The notes beneath the pieces are model-generated. The model did no database searches and was not told the origin of the DNA. It saw only the letters and a program-made list of their open reading frames with translations. The position numbers and the translations under genes are program-made. Shown here in pieces: positions 19,605-30,226 of a stretch of 64,000 nt of DNA. Positions within the stretch are counted from its first letter, which is position 1, and each line of letters starts with the position of its first letter. This DNA is from CAVSWT01 sp963777515 (GTDB lineage Bacteria; Bacteroidota; Ignavibacteria; Ignavibacteriales; Ignavibacteriaceae). The stretch lies in the NCBI GenBank assembly GCA_963777515.1, contig CAVZQU010000018.1:62001-126000 (forward strand). The letters are read 5' to 3'.

Positions 19605-21310
19605 TTAATAACCAACAGCTAATCCATTAGTTCTTGGATCAGCGGCGCCATATATAATATTATTTTCTTGATCAACCATTATACCCTCAACTCTTCCTAA
19701 AACTCTTTGTTCCCCAATCGTATAGCCCAAAGCTTTTAAATTGTTTTTTACATCTTCGGTCATACCATATTTTTCATAATCTATTTTATCAGGCAGCCAC
19801 TGATGATGTATCCTTGGTTCACTAATAGCTTCTTGAATATCCATGTTATAATCTATACAATTTAAAATTACTTGTAAAACAGAAGTTATAATTGTGGAGC
19901 CGCCCGGAGAGCCGACAACTAAATAAGGCTTGTTATTTTTTAAAACAATAGTCGGTGTCATTGCACTTAACATTCTCTTTCCCGGTTGAATTGAATTAGC
20001 TTCTGCACCAATCAGGCCAAATTGATTTGGTTTGCCTGGTTTAGAACTAAAATCATCCATTTCATTATTCAATAGAAAGCCTGCTCCATCCACTACTATT
20101 TTATTTCCGAACCAAGAATTTATAGTAGTTGTTGTGCTGACAGCATTTCCATAGGAATCATAAACACTATAATGTGTTGTTTGGTCACTTTCTTTTGCCA
20201 CTGGAATTCCAGCATGAATTTCACTCGATGGAATGGCTTTATCGAGTAATTTTATCAAATATTTCTTTTGCATATTTTTTAGAAGTTAACCAATCTAAAG
20301 GAACAGGATAAAAATCACTATCACCTAAATGTACAGCTCTATCTGCATAAGCGTATTTCATAGTTTCGGCTAATTTATGAATGTAACTGCTGCTCCCCCA
20401 CTCTTCTTTATTAAAATGATAATTTTCCAATACATTAAGCATTTCAATTAATAAAGTTCCACCCGAACTTGATGGAGGCATTGAAACAATTTCATAACCC
20501 CTGTAAGTCCCGGTTACAGGTTTTCTTTCGACCGGTTCATATTTTTCAAGATCTTCTAATGTAAAAATTCCACCAAGTTTATGAACTTGATTTACAATCA
20601 TTTCTGCAACTTTACCTTTATAAAATCCATCTCTTCCATTTTCTTTTATTGCTTTAAGTGTTGAAGCTAAGTCAGGCTGCTTAAATATGTCGCCTTCTTG
20701 ATACGGCTCTCCATCTTTTGAAAATACTTTTTTAGATGACTCATACTTATCTAAATATTTTAAAGCAGACTCAAATGATCTTGCCATAGCATAATTTAAG
20801 GGAAATCCATCTTCAGCTAAATTTATGGCTGGTTGAATCACATCTTCTAATTTCATAGTTCCATATTTGTTTAATGCCATTATCAATCCAGCCACACTAC
20901 CTGGTACTCCAGAAGAGGTCACGCTGTCAGTACTCATTCCTTCAATTACATTTCCTGCACTATCAAGATACATGTTTCTGTCTTGCAGCAAGAGGTGCCT
21001 TTTCTCGGTAGTCAATTGTGGTATTTGTACCATCTTTAAGATGGATGACCATATATCCACCACCGCCGATATTACCGGCAGCCGGATAAGTGACGGCTAA
21101 TGCGAAGCCAACTGCTACTGCAGCATCAACTGCATTACCGCCTTTCTTTAGAACCTGTACTCCAACTTTTGAAGCTAAATCACTTACAGAAACAACCATC
21201 CCGTTTTTTGCTCTTACCGGATCGGGAGATTCGGCTCTACAATATTGAAAACTGAAAACTAAAAAGAATAATAAAAATACTTTTGTTTTAAAATATGTGT
21301 GCATCGACAT
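19605..21310 (-). CDS. ggt: Gamma-glutamyltransferase, two frameshifts
   Basis: Exported enzyme that cleaves gamma-glutamyl bonds of glutathione-like thiols and self-processes at a threonine. The N-terminal frame has a signal peptide and ASKVGVQVLKKGGNAVDAAVAVGFALAVTYP; frame 2 starts at DRNMYLDSAGNVIEG, and frame 3 contains the autoprocessing TTHYS (nucleophile Thr) and GSPGGSTI. Breaks: near 20982-20984 (an extra base; removal gives AADRNMYLD) and near 20243-20256. Total about 568 residues, the normal size. The start overlaps the MCE gene end by 23 bases. The neighbouring bshB1 at 9 kb hints at a bacillithiol-type thiol economy, but that link is inference. Confidence 0.9.
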
Positions 21311-22196
21311 TTATCCCATCATCCTGAATTTGTTTTAATAATATTTTTGTCAACTCATTTACCTGGCTAAGTGTTTCGCTTAAATTTTTATATGTACTTT
21401 CATCATATAATATTTTACCAAGGTTATTTTTCTGATTTTTGGTTTCATCAACTAATAGATTTGTTTTGCTAAGTAGTGAGTCTGTTTTTGATAATACATT
21501 ACTTAATTTATCTAATGATTCTTTGATATTTGTTTTATTTTCTTGAATAAAACTTTTTGCTTCATCAGTCAAATCAACTGTGTTTTCAGTCAGCTTTTTA
21601 ACACTTTCTCTATTTTCATCAATCATTAAATTTATTTTTGAAGTTAGGGTATTTAAATTCGACATCGAATGTTTAATGTCACTTTGAAGCTTTTGGTCAG
21701 TTAAATAACTATTTAAGGAGGTAAGAGTTACATTAACATCATTCATTGCCTTAGTTATATTATTTTGCATTGAGCCAACCAGTGACATTACTTCAGGGAT
21801 GTCGGCATAAAAAGTACCTTGCTGTGTTTTATTAAGATCAAGTTTTTGCGACGATGCTCCCGGTTTTATGTCTACCTTTTTTCCACCCATTAAATCAAGC
21901 ATGGAAATTCCAAATATAGCATCTTGTTTTAACTGAACATCATTATCGAGTGATATCTTCACAATAACATTTTGGCCATCTATTTTTATATCTTCTACAT
22001 TTCCTTTTCTTACTCCGTTAACAGTAACATCGTCTCCAATTTCAAGTCCGGCAGCATTATTGAATTTAATATTTATATAATTTTCAGATGGAGATAAGCT
22101 GAAGTTTTTTGCCCAGCCAAGAATCCAGATAAAAATCAATATGCTGATAACAACAGTAAGTCCAACTCTGATTTCTGTTTTTCTTTGATCTTTCAT
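21288..22196 (-). CDS. MlaD family protein (MCE domain)
   Basis: A 302-residue lipid-transfer substrate-binding protein. One N-terminal membrane anchor (about 11-27) leads into an MCE domain (about 35-115: NAAGLEIGDDVTVNGVRKGNVEDI, DLMGGKKVDIKPG). The long C-terminal half is coiled-coil-like and rich in Asn/Ser/Lys, as in phospholipid-trafficking ring proteins. Its start ATGA overlaps the stop of the preceding gene by 4 bases. The MlaE/MlaF permease and ATPase partners are not in the window. Confidence 0.88.
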   Translation of the reverse strand: MKDQRKTEIRVGLTVVISILIFIWILGWAKNFSLSPSENYINIKFNNAAGLEIGDDVTVNGVRKGNVEDIKIDGQNVIVKISLDNDVQLKQDAIFGISMLDLMGGKKVDIKPGASSQKLDLNKTQQGTFYADIPEVMSLVGSMQNNITKAMNDVNVTLTSLNSYLTDQKLQSDIKHSMSNLNTLTSKINLMIDENRESVKKLTENTVDLTDEAKSFIQENKTNIKESLDKLSNVLSKTDSLLSKTNLLVDETKNQKNNLGKILYDESTYKNLSETLSQVNELTKILLKQIQDDGINVDAHIF

Positions 22197-22612
22197 TTTT
22201 TATTCTCTTTTAAAATTTCAATTACTTTTTGAAGATCTTTTTTATCAACAATATTATCATTTAAATAAATATTCAAAGAATCCATTAACCGCTGTATTTG
22301 ATTATCCAATTCATCGTCATTAATATTGATTTTTATATTCTTATCTCCGTTTTGCTTATTATCTTTTTCAAAATCAATCTTATTTATTTTGCTTTCTACA
22401 AAATCATTTATCAATACTTCAAGTGAATCTTTTTCAGGCGATTTTTTTACTTTATCAAACTTTTTAGTTATTTCACTTAAAGCTATATCTTTTAAAATCC
22501 CTTTTCCCGGTTTAATTACCAGGTCATCAAAATGATGTTCAAAAAGATATAAAACCACAGCCAGCAGAATTGTTAAAATAATTATTGATTTTAAGAAACA
22601 GCCTTTTTTCAT
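22193..22612 (-). CDS. Single-pass membrane protein of unknown function
   Basis: 139 residues with one hydrophobic segment at about 9-23 and a charged remainder with acidic and lysine-rich helices. I do not recognise the family. The gene lies 5 bases after the CNNM/CorC-type gene and overlaps the start of the MCE gene by 4 bases (ATGA), so it is clearly co-translated with the MCE protein. A role in the same lipid-transport or envelope process is plausible, but only from position. Confidence 0.7.
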   Translation of the reverse strand: MKKGCFLKSIIILTILLAVVLYLFEHHFDDLVIKPGKGILKDIALSEITKKFDKVKKSPEKDSLEVLINDFVESKINKIDFEKDNKQNGDKNIKININDDELDNQIQRLMDSLNIYLNDNIVDKKDLQKVIEILKENKK

Positions 22613-22617
22613 TTTTG

Positions 22618-23901
22618 CTATTCGCCATGAAGCTTTTCTATTTGAACTTTTTTAACACGTTTGTTTAAAACTTCTTTAACAGTAAATTTATAATTATTAT
22701 TTACAAATGAATACCCTTCTTTAGGGATATGCCCGGCATTAGTTAAAATAAAACCTCCAATAGTCTCGTAATCATTATTCTTTGGAATAATTTCTGTACC
22801 TGATAATTCATTCAACTCTTCAATATCAATTTTTCCGAGAACTAAAAATTTACCTTCATCAATTTTACTAATAGGATTTTCCTGCTCATCATATTCATCT
22901 CTTATTTCGCCTACAATTTCTTCCAGAATATCTTCCATTGTAATAAGTCCTGCTGTTCCTCCATACTCATCAACAACAATTGCCAGATGTGTTTTCTTTT
23001 CCTGGAATTCATGTAAAAGGTCATTTATTAGTTTTGATTCAGGAATAAACATAGCTTTTCGCGCTATTTTCTCAAGTAATAATTGATCCTGCAATGATTT
23101 ATCACGAATATATGGCAAGATATCTTTTGCATAAATAATTCCTATTATATCATCCAGGCTGTTTTTGTATAAAGGAATCCTGCTATGTCCCATACTTTTT
23201 ATTACTTCCTGCACCTCGTTAAAATCGGTATCAACAGAAAGCGACACAATATCAACACGTGGGGTCATTACTTCATGAACAGCAACCGATCTAAATTTTA
23301 CTATACTTTGAATAAGTTCATGTTCATCTTCTTCAATTGTTCCCCGTTCATGGCTTATGTCAGCAAGGTCTGTTATTTCTTCAGGAAGTATTGCCGATTT
23401 ACTTTTATCAAATTTTAATTTTAATATTGACAGTCTTATTAATTCAGTAATGGATTCAGCTACAGGATATAATATTATGCTTGTCCAGTATAATGGAATT
23501 GCTGCAATTTTTGAAAATCTCACCACATTTTTAGCGGCCCAAACTTTAGGTGTAAGCTCTCCAAATAAAACAATTAAAATTGTAAGTACAATTATTTGAA
23601 CAGTTAAAACAGTATTTTCAGATAATTGAGCATTCTTTGAAATATCCAAAGCAATTGAAACGCTGATGATGGAAGCTGCTACATTAACTAACGTATTGCC
23701 AATCAAAATTGTTACAAGCAATCGTCTCGGGTATTCAATTAAATAGGTGATATATCTTTCGATAAGCTTTGATGACCCAAAAAGATATTTTACCTTTTTT
23801 TTATTTAATGAAAAAAGAGCAACTTCAGAACCAGAAAAAAAAGCTGATAGGAAGAAAAATAATATTAAAATTATAAGTTTATATTGCCAGCCAACATCCA
23901 A
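22618..23901 (-). CDS. Hemolysin-family membrane protein (CNNM/CorC type; DUF21, CBS pair, CorC_HlyC)
   Basis: 427 residues. The N-terminal DUF21 transmembrane domain (about 1-185) contains SAFFSGSEVALFS. A CBS pair (about 205-330: VMTPRVDIVSL, LAIVVDEYGGTAGLITMEDILEEIVGEI) and the C-terminal CorC_HlyC domain (about 345-425) follow. This is the standard architecture of proteins implicated in magnesium/cobalt efflux; GldE of gliding bacteria is a relative. No break is seen. It heads the cluster with the small membrane protein and MCE gene. Confidence 0.9.
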   Translation of the reverse strand: MDVGWQYKLIILILFFFLSAFFSGSEVALFSLNKKKVKYLFGSSKLIERYITYLIEYPRRLLVTILIGNTLVNVAASIISVSIALDISKNAQLSENTVLTVQIIVLTILIVLFGELTPKVWAAKNVVRFSKIAAIPLYWTSIILYPVAESITELIRLSILKLKFDKSKSAILPEEITDLADISHERGTIEEDEHELIQSIVKFRSVAVHEVMTPRVDIVSLSVDTDFNEVQEVIKSMGHSRIPLYKNSLDDIIGIIYAKDILPYIRDKSLQDQLLLEKIARKAMFIPESKLINDLLHEFQEKKTHLAIVVDEYGGTAGLITMEDILEEIVGEIRDEYDEQENPISKIDEGKFLVLGKIDIEELNELSGTEIIPKNNDYETIGGFILTNAGHIPKEGYSFVNNNYKFTVKEVLNKRVKKVQIEKLHGE

Positions 23902-23936
23902 AAATTAAAATTGCCCTCTAATTGTTAAACAAAAAA

Positions 23937-24359
23937 TTAAAATGGTAAATCTTCGTTATCTTCAACTTGCGGTGCTGAAGCATCTGAACTGGTATCACTA
24001 AAATTAGAATCAGAACTGCCGCCGCCTTCAGTTGAATCTAAAGGAATGATTCTTTCAGAAATCACATCTGTAGAATATCTTTTAATTCCCTCTTTATCAG
24101 TATATTCTCTTTTAGTAAGTCTTCCTTCAACATAGATCTTTTTTCCCTTCTTTAAATTCTCTTTAAAGTAATCCGATAAATTAAAAGAAGTTATATTGTG
24201 CCAGGTTGTTTCATTAACCCAATTCCCATCTTTACCTTTATAACTATTAGTAGTTGCCATACTAAAATTTGTAACTGATAAGTTATTTGCTGTAAATCTA
24301 GTTTCGGCATCCCTGCCTAAATTTCCAATTAACATAATTTTATTTAATGAAAAAGCCAT
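23937..24359 (-). CDS. ssb: Single-stranded DNA-binding protein
   Basis: 140-residue SSB. The OB fold starts MAFSLNKIMLIGNLGRDAETRFT, with TTWHNITSFN and KGKKIYVEGRLTKREYTDKEG. A Ser/Asp-rich linker of about 25 residues leads to the acidic protein-docking tip EDNEDLPF. Size and order are normal for a homotetrameric SSB that coats ssDNA in replication and repair. Single gene with a 35-base gap to the CNNM gene on the same strand. Confidence 0.95.
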   Translation of the reverse strand: MAFSLNKIMLIGNLGRDAETRFTANNLSVTNFSMATTNSYKGKDGNWVNETTWHNITSFNLSDYFKENLKKGKKIYVEGRLTKREYTDKEGIKRYSTDVISERIIPLDSTEGGGSSDSNFSDTSSDASAPQVEDNEDLPF

Positions 24360-24491
24360 TGCTTACTCCCTTATATTTTTGTTATATAATGATAACGAAT
24401 TTAAATATTCTATAAATAAAATACTATTTAATTTAAAAAGATCGGAAATTAAAAGATAAATGACATTAGGTAGAAAGATTTTAAATACAAA

Positions 24492-24518
24492 GGCTGCTTA
24501 AAAATAATTTAAACAGCC
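24492..24518 (-). terminator. Terminator after the OmpP1/FadL gene
   Basis: On the minus strand, GGCTGTTTAAA pairs with TTTAAGCAGCC (an 11-bp stem with one T-G wobble, loop TTATT), followed by TTTGTATTT. It starts 18 bases after the porin stop codon at 24536. The stem, position and T-rich tail fit an intrinsic terminator. Confidence 0.7.
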
Positions 24519-24535
24519 GTGTAAATTATTACAAA

Positions 24536-25810
24536 TTAAAAATTAAATTTGACTGTCAAAGAACCTAAATGTGCAGACGAATTATATGTGCCATTAAATG
24601 GTTCTACGGCTGCATCAAATGGAACCCAATCTTGAGTTGAATTTGTTACGACAACTTCACTAGAATGAATGAACAAATACGAACCTGATATAGATAAATT
24701 ATTTGTTATAGCATATTCAAAACCAGCACTAAAACCTAATCTATCCCCTTCAGGTAAAGAAGGACTCATATATTCCTTTTTTACAGGTGATTTATCATAA
24801 TAAATTCCTGCAAGGATAGAAAAGCAAGTACTAATTTGATACTCACCACCAAGTCTAAATATAAAAGAATCATCATATAATCGTGGACTTGCAATATCCG
24901 GTACGGTGGGAACAGTAAAATCAACATTTAAAGTATCATAACTGGACCAGCCGATATATTGGAAATCAAATGATAATAAAAGTTTTGGATCTACCTGGTA
25001 AGCTACTCCAGCAGCTAAATTAAATGGCGCTGTTAATTTTGCAGCTATATCCCCGTGAGGATAACCTGCCAAAAGTTGAGGAACTTGTGGTAAATTACTT
25101 GAAGTTGCTGTACCGCTGAAATCATATTTTAATTGGCTATGAAAAGATGCCCCAATTGATAATTTGGGCATTGGTTTATAAAGTAATCCCAAATTATATC
25201 CAATTGCGGAATTATCTTTACCTTCTAAAGATACCAAAGATTCACCTCCAGGATAACCCAATAATGCAATAGGAGCAATTGGAAGTTTTTGTTTAATTGT
25301 AACATCTGCCCAGCTGTATGTTAAACCGGCACTTAAAGAAAATTGCTCTGAAAATTTATAGGCAACTACAGGAGAAATTGTAAATACTTTTAATTCAGTA
25401 TCTAAAGCTAGAAATCTTCCAGCCCAATTATCGGCCCATTTGACTCCTAATCCAAAGGGACTTGTAAAACCAATTCCAGCTGCGAATCCATTATTAAATT
25501 TATGGGCAGCAAAAAAGTGAGTTGGGAAGAAGACCTGACTTTCGGTTTCATATTTTGTTGTTGCTGGAGTTATTCCTTTAAAAGATGACATTGGCGAAAT
25601 AAGCGTTGTCCCTAACATTAGTTGAGTTCCCAAAAGCTGCGTTAACCCTGCTGGATTCCAGTAGATTGCAGAAGCATCATTTGCAACAGCAGTGAAGGCT
25701 CCCCCCATTCCCATAGCTTTTGCTCCATGTTCATTAATCTGGAACCCACCCGCTAATATTGAACCAGTGAATAATAAACAAGTAATAACGATGGTAATTG
25801 TTTTTTTCAA
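24536..25810 (-). CDS. OmpP1/FadL family outer-membrane transporter
   Basis: A 424-residue beta-barrel with signal peptide (about 1-20, ending ILAGGF). The N-terminal hatch GGFQINEHGAKAMGMGGAFTAVANDASAIYWNPAGL is the signature of FadL-like channels for hydrophobic compounds such as long-chain fatty acids. The C-terminus is SLTVKFNF, with the terminal Phe of outer-membrane proteins. A strong terminator follows. It lies just downstream of the biotin carrier gene, so fatty-acid metabolism is a plausible shared theme. Confidence 0.92.
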   Translation of the reverse strand: MKKTITIVITCLLFTGSILAGGFQINEHGAKAMGMGGAFTAVANDASAIYWNPAGLTQLLGTQLMLGTTLISPMSSFKGITPATTKYETESQVFFPTHFFAAHKFNNGFAAGIGFTSPFGLGVKWADNWAGRFLALDTELKVFTISPVVAYKFSEQFSLSAGLTYSWADVTIKQKLPIAPIALLGYPGGESLVSLEGKDNSAIGYNLGLLYKPMPKLSIGASFHSQLKYDFSGTATSSNLPQVPQLLAGYPHGDIAAKLTAPFNLAAGVAYQVDPKLLLSFDFQYIGWSSYDTLNVDFTVPTVPDIASPRLYDDSFIFRLGGEYQISTCFSILAGIYYDKSPVKKEYMSPSLPEGDRLGFSAGFEYAITNNLSISGSYLFIHSSEVVVTNSTQDWVPFDAAVEPFNGTYNSSAHLGSLTVKFNF

Positions 25811-25871
25811 GTTCTCTCTCTCCTTAATTTGTTATGAAATAATTATTTAGATAAACAATACTTTATTGAAC

Positions 25872-26372
25872 TTATTCTATCGAAAATAATAAAGCTCCTT
25901 TCTCAACAGCTTTCCCTTCTTCAACAAATACATTTTTTATTTTGCCTGACAATGGTGTACGAATATCATTTTCCATCTTCATAGCTTCAAGAATTAAAAT
26001 TGATTCGTTTTTTGATACAATATCTCCTATATTCTTTTTAACAATTATAATCATACCTGGCATTGGAGCTGTAATTTCATGGGTGTGCTGCCCTTTCCTT
26101 TTTTGTTCGATGATCTTTTCAGCTTCATCTTGTAATTTATTCCGAACAATCGCTTCAAATATAGAGTTATTTATTAAAATATTATAATATTTTTTATCAT
26201 TTTTTTTAATTGTAACTTCATAAAGCCTTCTATTCAGTCGCAAAATATAAGTATCATTATTAAGATGGTAGAAATCATAACTGTAATTTGTTCCGTTAAA
26301 AATTAAATTACTATCATCTAAAATCTGTATATCTTTTTTATTTTCATTAATGTTTACAATAAAATCATTCAT
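25872..26372 (-). CDS. Biotin/lipoyl carrier protein (biotin carboxyl carrier)
   Basis: A 166-residue carrier starting at ATG 26372 (MNDFIVNINEN). The start codon overlaps the TGA of accC in ATGAATGA, so the two are translationally coupled. The C-terminal biotinyl domain (about 90-166) carries AMKMEN, where the Lys is biotinylated, with MPGMI before it. The N-terminal half resembles the small beta-rich linker of acyl-CoA carboxylase alpha-subunits. Continuous translation further upstream (to 26495) is only an out-of-phase overlap with accC, so I excluded it. Confidence 0.88.
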   Translation of the reverse strand: MNDFIVNINENKKDIQILDDSNLIFNGTNYSYDFYHLNNDTYILRLNRRLYEVTIKKNDKKYYNILINNSIFEAIVRNKLQDEAEKIIEQKRKGQHTHEITAPMPGMIIIVKKNIGDIVSKNESILILEAMKMENDIRTPLSGKIKNVFVEEGKAVEKGALLFSIE

Positions 26373-27865
26373 AAAGCTGCTTAATCCAATTATTTTTAGA
26401 ACTGACTCTACCGTTACTATTAATAACCCCATTTGTTTTGGAATTGACCTTAAATAAAACAGCACTAATAGCTGCTGCCATTTCAATTTCTTCATCTACA
26501 TTTGATGCACGATTTGTGTTATTTGTTAACATCTTATTTTCAATAAAGTTTATATCATATTTCCCGCTTTGATATTCCTTAGTTTCTAAAATTAATTTTA
26601 AAAAATTATTGTTAGTTATAACTCCACCAATTTTAAATTCACCCAAAGCTCTTAGCATTCTATTGATTGCACTATTTCTGTTTTTGTCCCAGGTTATTAT
26701 TTTTGCAATCATTGGGTCATAGTAGATTGAAATATTTGAACCATTTCCAAAACCAGAATCAATCCTAACACCTGGGCCTGATGCCTGTGAATATTCTGTT
26801 ATTTTTCCAGTAGACGGGAAAAAATTATTAGAAGCGTCTTCAGCATAAATTCGACACTCAATTGAGTGGCCGTTTATCTTTAAATCATTCTGGTTGAAAG
26901 ATAATTTATGACCATAAGCGATTGATATTTGCTCTTTTACTAAATCAATTCCTGTTATAAATTCAGTTACAGGATGTTCTACTTGTAATCTTGTATTCAT
27001 TTCAAGAAAATAAAAGTTCTTTTTTGCATCAACTAAAAATTCAATTGTGCCGGCATTATAATATCCACAAGCTTTTGCTGCATTAATTGCAGCATTAGTA
27101 ATTCTACTTCTTGTTTCTCTATCCAAAAACACTGAAGGTGCTTCTTCAATAATTTTTTGATGCCTTCGCTGAATAGAACAATCTCTTTCAAAAAGATGAA
27201 CATAATTCCCTTTTTTATCAGCTATAATTTGTACTTCAATATGTTTTGGATTTTCAATATATTTTTCAATGTAGATAGAGTCATCAGAAAAAGATTTTAA
27301 AGCTTCTCTTTTTGTTGATTCAAAAGCATCCTTAAACTCTTGTGGAGAAGATACTCTACGCATTCCCTTTCCGCCGCCGCCCGCTGCTGCTTTTAATAAT
27401 ACCGGAAATCCTATTTCTTTTGCGGTCTCAATACCTTTCTTTAATGATTTTATTGGCGATGTAGTTCCCGGTACAATTGGGACTTTATTTGATTTCATTA
27501 ATTTTCTTGCTGCGGTTTTATTTCCCATCAGCTTAACTGAATTCGAAGAAGGCCCTATAAAATTTAATTCCTGCCTTTTCAACCATTGAAATAAATTCAT
27601 GATTCTCTGATAAGAATCCATATCCCGGATGAATTGCATCAGCTTTAATTTTTTTTGCAAGCTTAATTATTTTTTCTTTATTCAGGTAGGAATCTTTTGA
27701 AGAAGCTTCACCAATTAAATGTGCTTCATCAGCAAATTTTAAATGAGGTGATAAATTATCTGCTTCAGAATATATCGCAGCTGTTTTAATCCCTAATTCT
27801 TTACAAGCACGAATTATCCGGACAGCAATTTCTCCCCTGTTCGCAATTAATATTTTTTTAAACAA
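26365..27865 (-). CDS. accC: Biotin carboxylase subunit of acyl/acetyl-CoA carboxylase, one frameshift
   Basis: ATP-dependent carboxylation of the biotin carrier. The N-terminal MFKKILIANRGEIAVRIIRACKELG and HPGYGFLSEN are in one frame to 27533; the remainder (GPSSNSVKLMGNKTAARKLM, the ATP-grasp segment and FLEMNTRLQVEHPVTE) continues in the next. The break falls in the A-run at 27559-27562 (plus strand); one base less gives IKFIGPSSN. Combined length about 500 residues, normal. The biotin carrier overlaps its end, but no carboxyltransferase gene lies beside it. Confidence 0.92.
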
Positions 27866-27877
27866 GGTTTTCCTTTT

Positions 27878-30226
27878 TCATTTTAATTCAGCTATCGTAA
27901 CGCCATCTCCTCCTTGTTCAACCGGCGCAAAATAAAAGTTCTTTACTTTGTCATGTTCTCTAAGAATATCAATAACGGTTTCCTTCAATACACCGGTTCC
28001 TTTACCATGTAGAATTTCAACTTTTTCAAGATTGCCAACATAAGCATTATCAATAAATTTGACTATCCTGTATTCCGCTTCTTCTTGTCTCTTACCTCTA
28101 ATATCAAGTCTGGTTTTAGGTATATCATAGTTGTGATATACACTCTTATTACCATTCACATTTTTTTTGTTTTTTTTGCTTCGTGCCAAATCTTTCACCT
28201 TAACTTTCATCTTAATATTACCAGTTTTTATCGTTGCATTTTTTTTGTTTCCCGATATTTCCATAATCTCACCTCCAGTATTTGTGTTTTTTATAGAAAC
28301 ATAATCCCCAACAGCAAAATCATAATTTTCTTCATCCAAATCAACTTCTTCTTGAAAAAGATTTTCATTTTCTTCTTTCAATTCTTTTATAATTTGCTGT
28401 GATGATTTAATTGTTTCTTTGTCGGCATTTGATTCTTTAACTTCTTTAATTACTTTTTCAAATTTCTTATTAATGTTTCCTAAGTATTCTTCTGCTTCAG
28501 ATTTTGCCTTTTTTAAAATCTCCTTTTTCTCTTTATCAAGCTTTTCAATATTTTGTTTATATAAGTTTGATAAACCTTCAAGTCGAGCATTTTCAATTTC
28601 TAAACTTTTTAGTTTAGATTCAAGTAGATTTGATTTCGCTTCAATCTCAATTAAAAATTTTTCAATTTTGTGTTTCCCGGAATCAAGGTGTTCTTTTGCA
28701 AGATTTATAAAGTCATTTTCAAATCCAATTCGATGAGCAATTTCAAAAGCATAACTTGAACCAGGAATACCTTGTTTGAAATTATAAGTTGGTTTTAAAT
28801 TTACATGATCAAACTCCATTGCTGCATTTTCAAATCCATCAATATTATTTGCTATTAATTTTAAATCACCATGGTGCGTAGTTGCGAAAACAGTTGCACC
28901 TTTATCTTTTAATTGAAGAAGTACTGCAGCAGCTAAAGCGGCACCTTCTGTGGGATCTGTCCCGGTTCCAATTTCATCTAAAAGTACAAGGCTTTTTTGA
29001 TCACTGCTTTCAAGTATATTTTTAATATTTAAAAGATGAGAACTGAATGTTGAAAGATCATCTTCAATTGATTGCTGGTCGCCAATATCAAGAAGCAAAT
29101 TATCAAAATATGAAAATTACTATCAGGACTTGCAGGAATGTGAAATCCACTTTGAACCATTAAGCATAACAAGCCGATAGTTTTTAATACAACCGTTTTA
29201 CCGCCCGCATTAGGCCCTGTAATTAGAATAATTTTATTTTCATCCAATTTTACATTTAGCGGAATTGTGTTTTGTTTCCCTATTTTTTTTAAAAGTATTG
29301 GATGCCTAGCATCTTTAATTTCCAAACCTTTTTGAGTATCTAATTCTGGGAAAGCACCAATAACTTCTATTGAATATTTTGCCCTTGCGAAAATAGAATC
29401 AATGTAAGAAATTGCTTGAAGCGTCAAACTCAATTCAGAACTTACACTTCCAATTTTTTTTGTTAATTCCTTAAGTATTCTTTCAATCTCCCTTTTCTCT
29501 GCAAAAGAAAGCGAAACAATATCATTATTCAATTCTAAAGTTTCTTCAGGCTCAATATAAACCGTCTGGCCAGTTGAAGATTCTGAATGAATAAAACCTT
29601 TGATATGTCTTTTATGCTCTGATTTAACCGGAACGACAATTCTTCCATCTCTTAAGGTAAGATAATCTTCCCGTATGAAATCCTGCTCATTGTATTTCTT
29701 AATGAGACGGTTTACTGCTTTTATTAGTTCATCATTTTTCTTTCTTATTTCAGATCGAATTTCTATTAGTTTTGCACTTGCATTTTCCTTTACCTCGCCG
29801 TTTTCATTAATTACTTTCTGAATATGGTGTTCAAATACCTTATCAACAAACAAACCTTGTGTTAATGAAAATAAATCCGGAGCATTTTCTGAATTATTCT
29901 TTAAATACTGAAATAGATTTCTTGAATTAACAGCTAATCTAAGAATCTCCAAAATCCTTTTGCTGTCTAAAAAAGAGCCTTCAATTTTAGACTTAGCAAT
30001 AACTTCATCAAGAACCGGTAAATATTCTATGGGAGGATGAACATTTTTTATTAAATATTTCTTTAGCTTGAGTGACTAATTCACCTTCCTTTTTAACAGC
30101 AGTTGAATTTGTAAGAGGTGTGGTGCTTAAGATTAGCTGTTTACCATTTTCAGTATGAGAATAGTTAGCTATGTATTGAAGTATTTTTGCAAATTCTAAT
30201 TTTTCTAATGAAGTTATCTCAGTCAT
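27878..30226 (-). CDS. mutS2: Endonuclease MutS2 (MutS family, Smr domain), two frameshifts
   Basis: A MutS-family ATPase, implicated in rescue of collided ribosomes or suppression of recombination. About 783 residues in three frames. Frame 1 (MTEITSLEKLEF...) breaks in the T6 run at 30044-30049, then NVHPPIEYLPVLDEV continues. Frame 2 includes the Walker A GPNAGGKT and ends at a T-run problem near 29105-29108, restored by one base. Frame 3 carries SLVLLDEIGTGTDPTEG and a C-terminal Smr nuclease domain (DIRGKRQEEAE, LHGKGTGVL). A normal-length MutS2 is restored by these two corrections. Confidence 0.9.

Noticed and set aside
26365..26495. Apparent frameshift between accC and the biotin-carrier frame
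   Set aside because: The accC stop is natural and overlaps the carrier ATG in ATGAATGA. The carrier protein begins cleanly at MNDFIVN, so this is translational coupling and not a broken fusion.
28085..28736. Phe/Ser-rich ORFs on the plus strand opposite mutS2
   Set aside because: They are composition shadows of the Lys/Glu-rich coiled-coil of mutS2, with no domain or ribosome-binding support.
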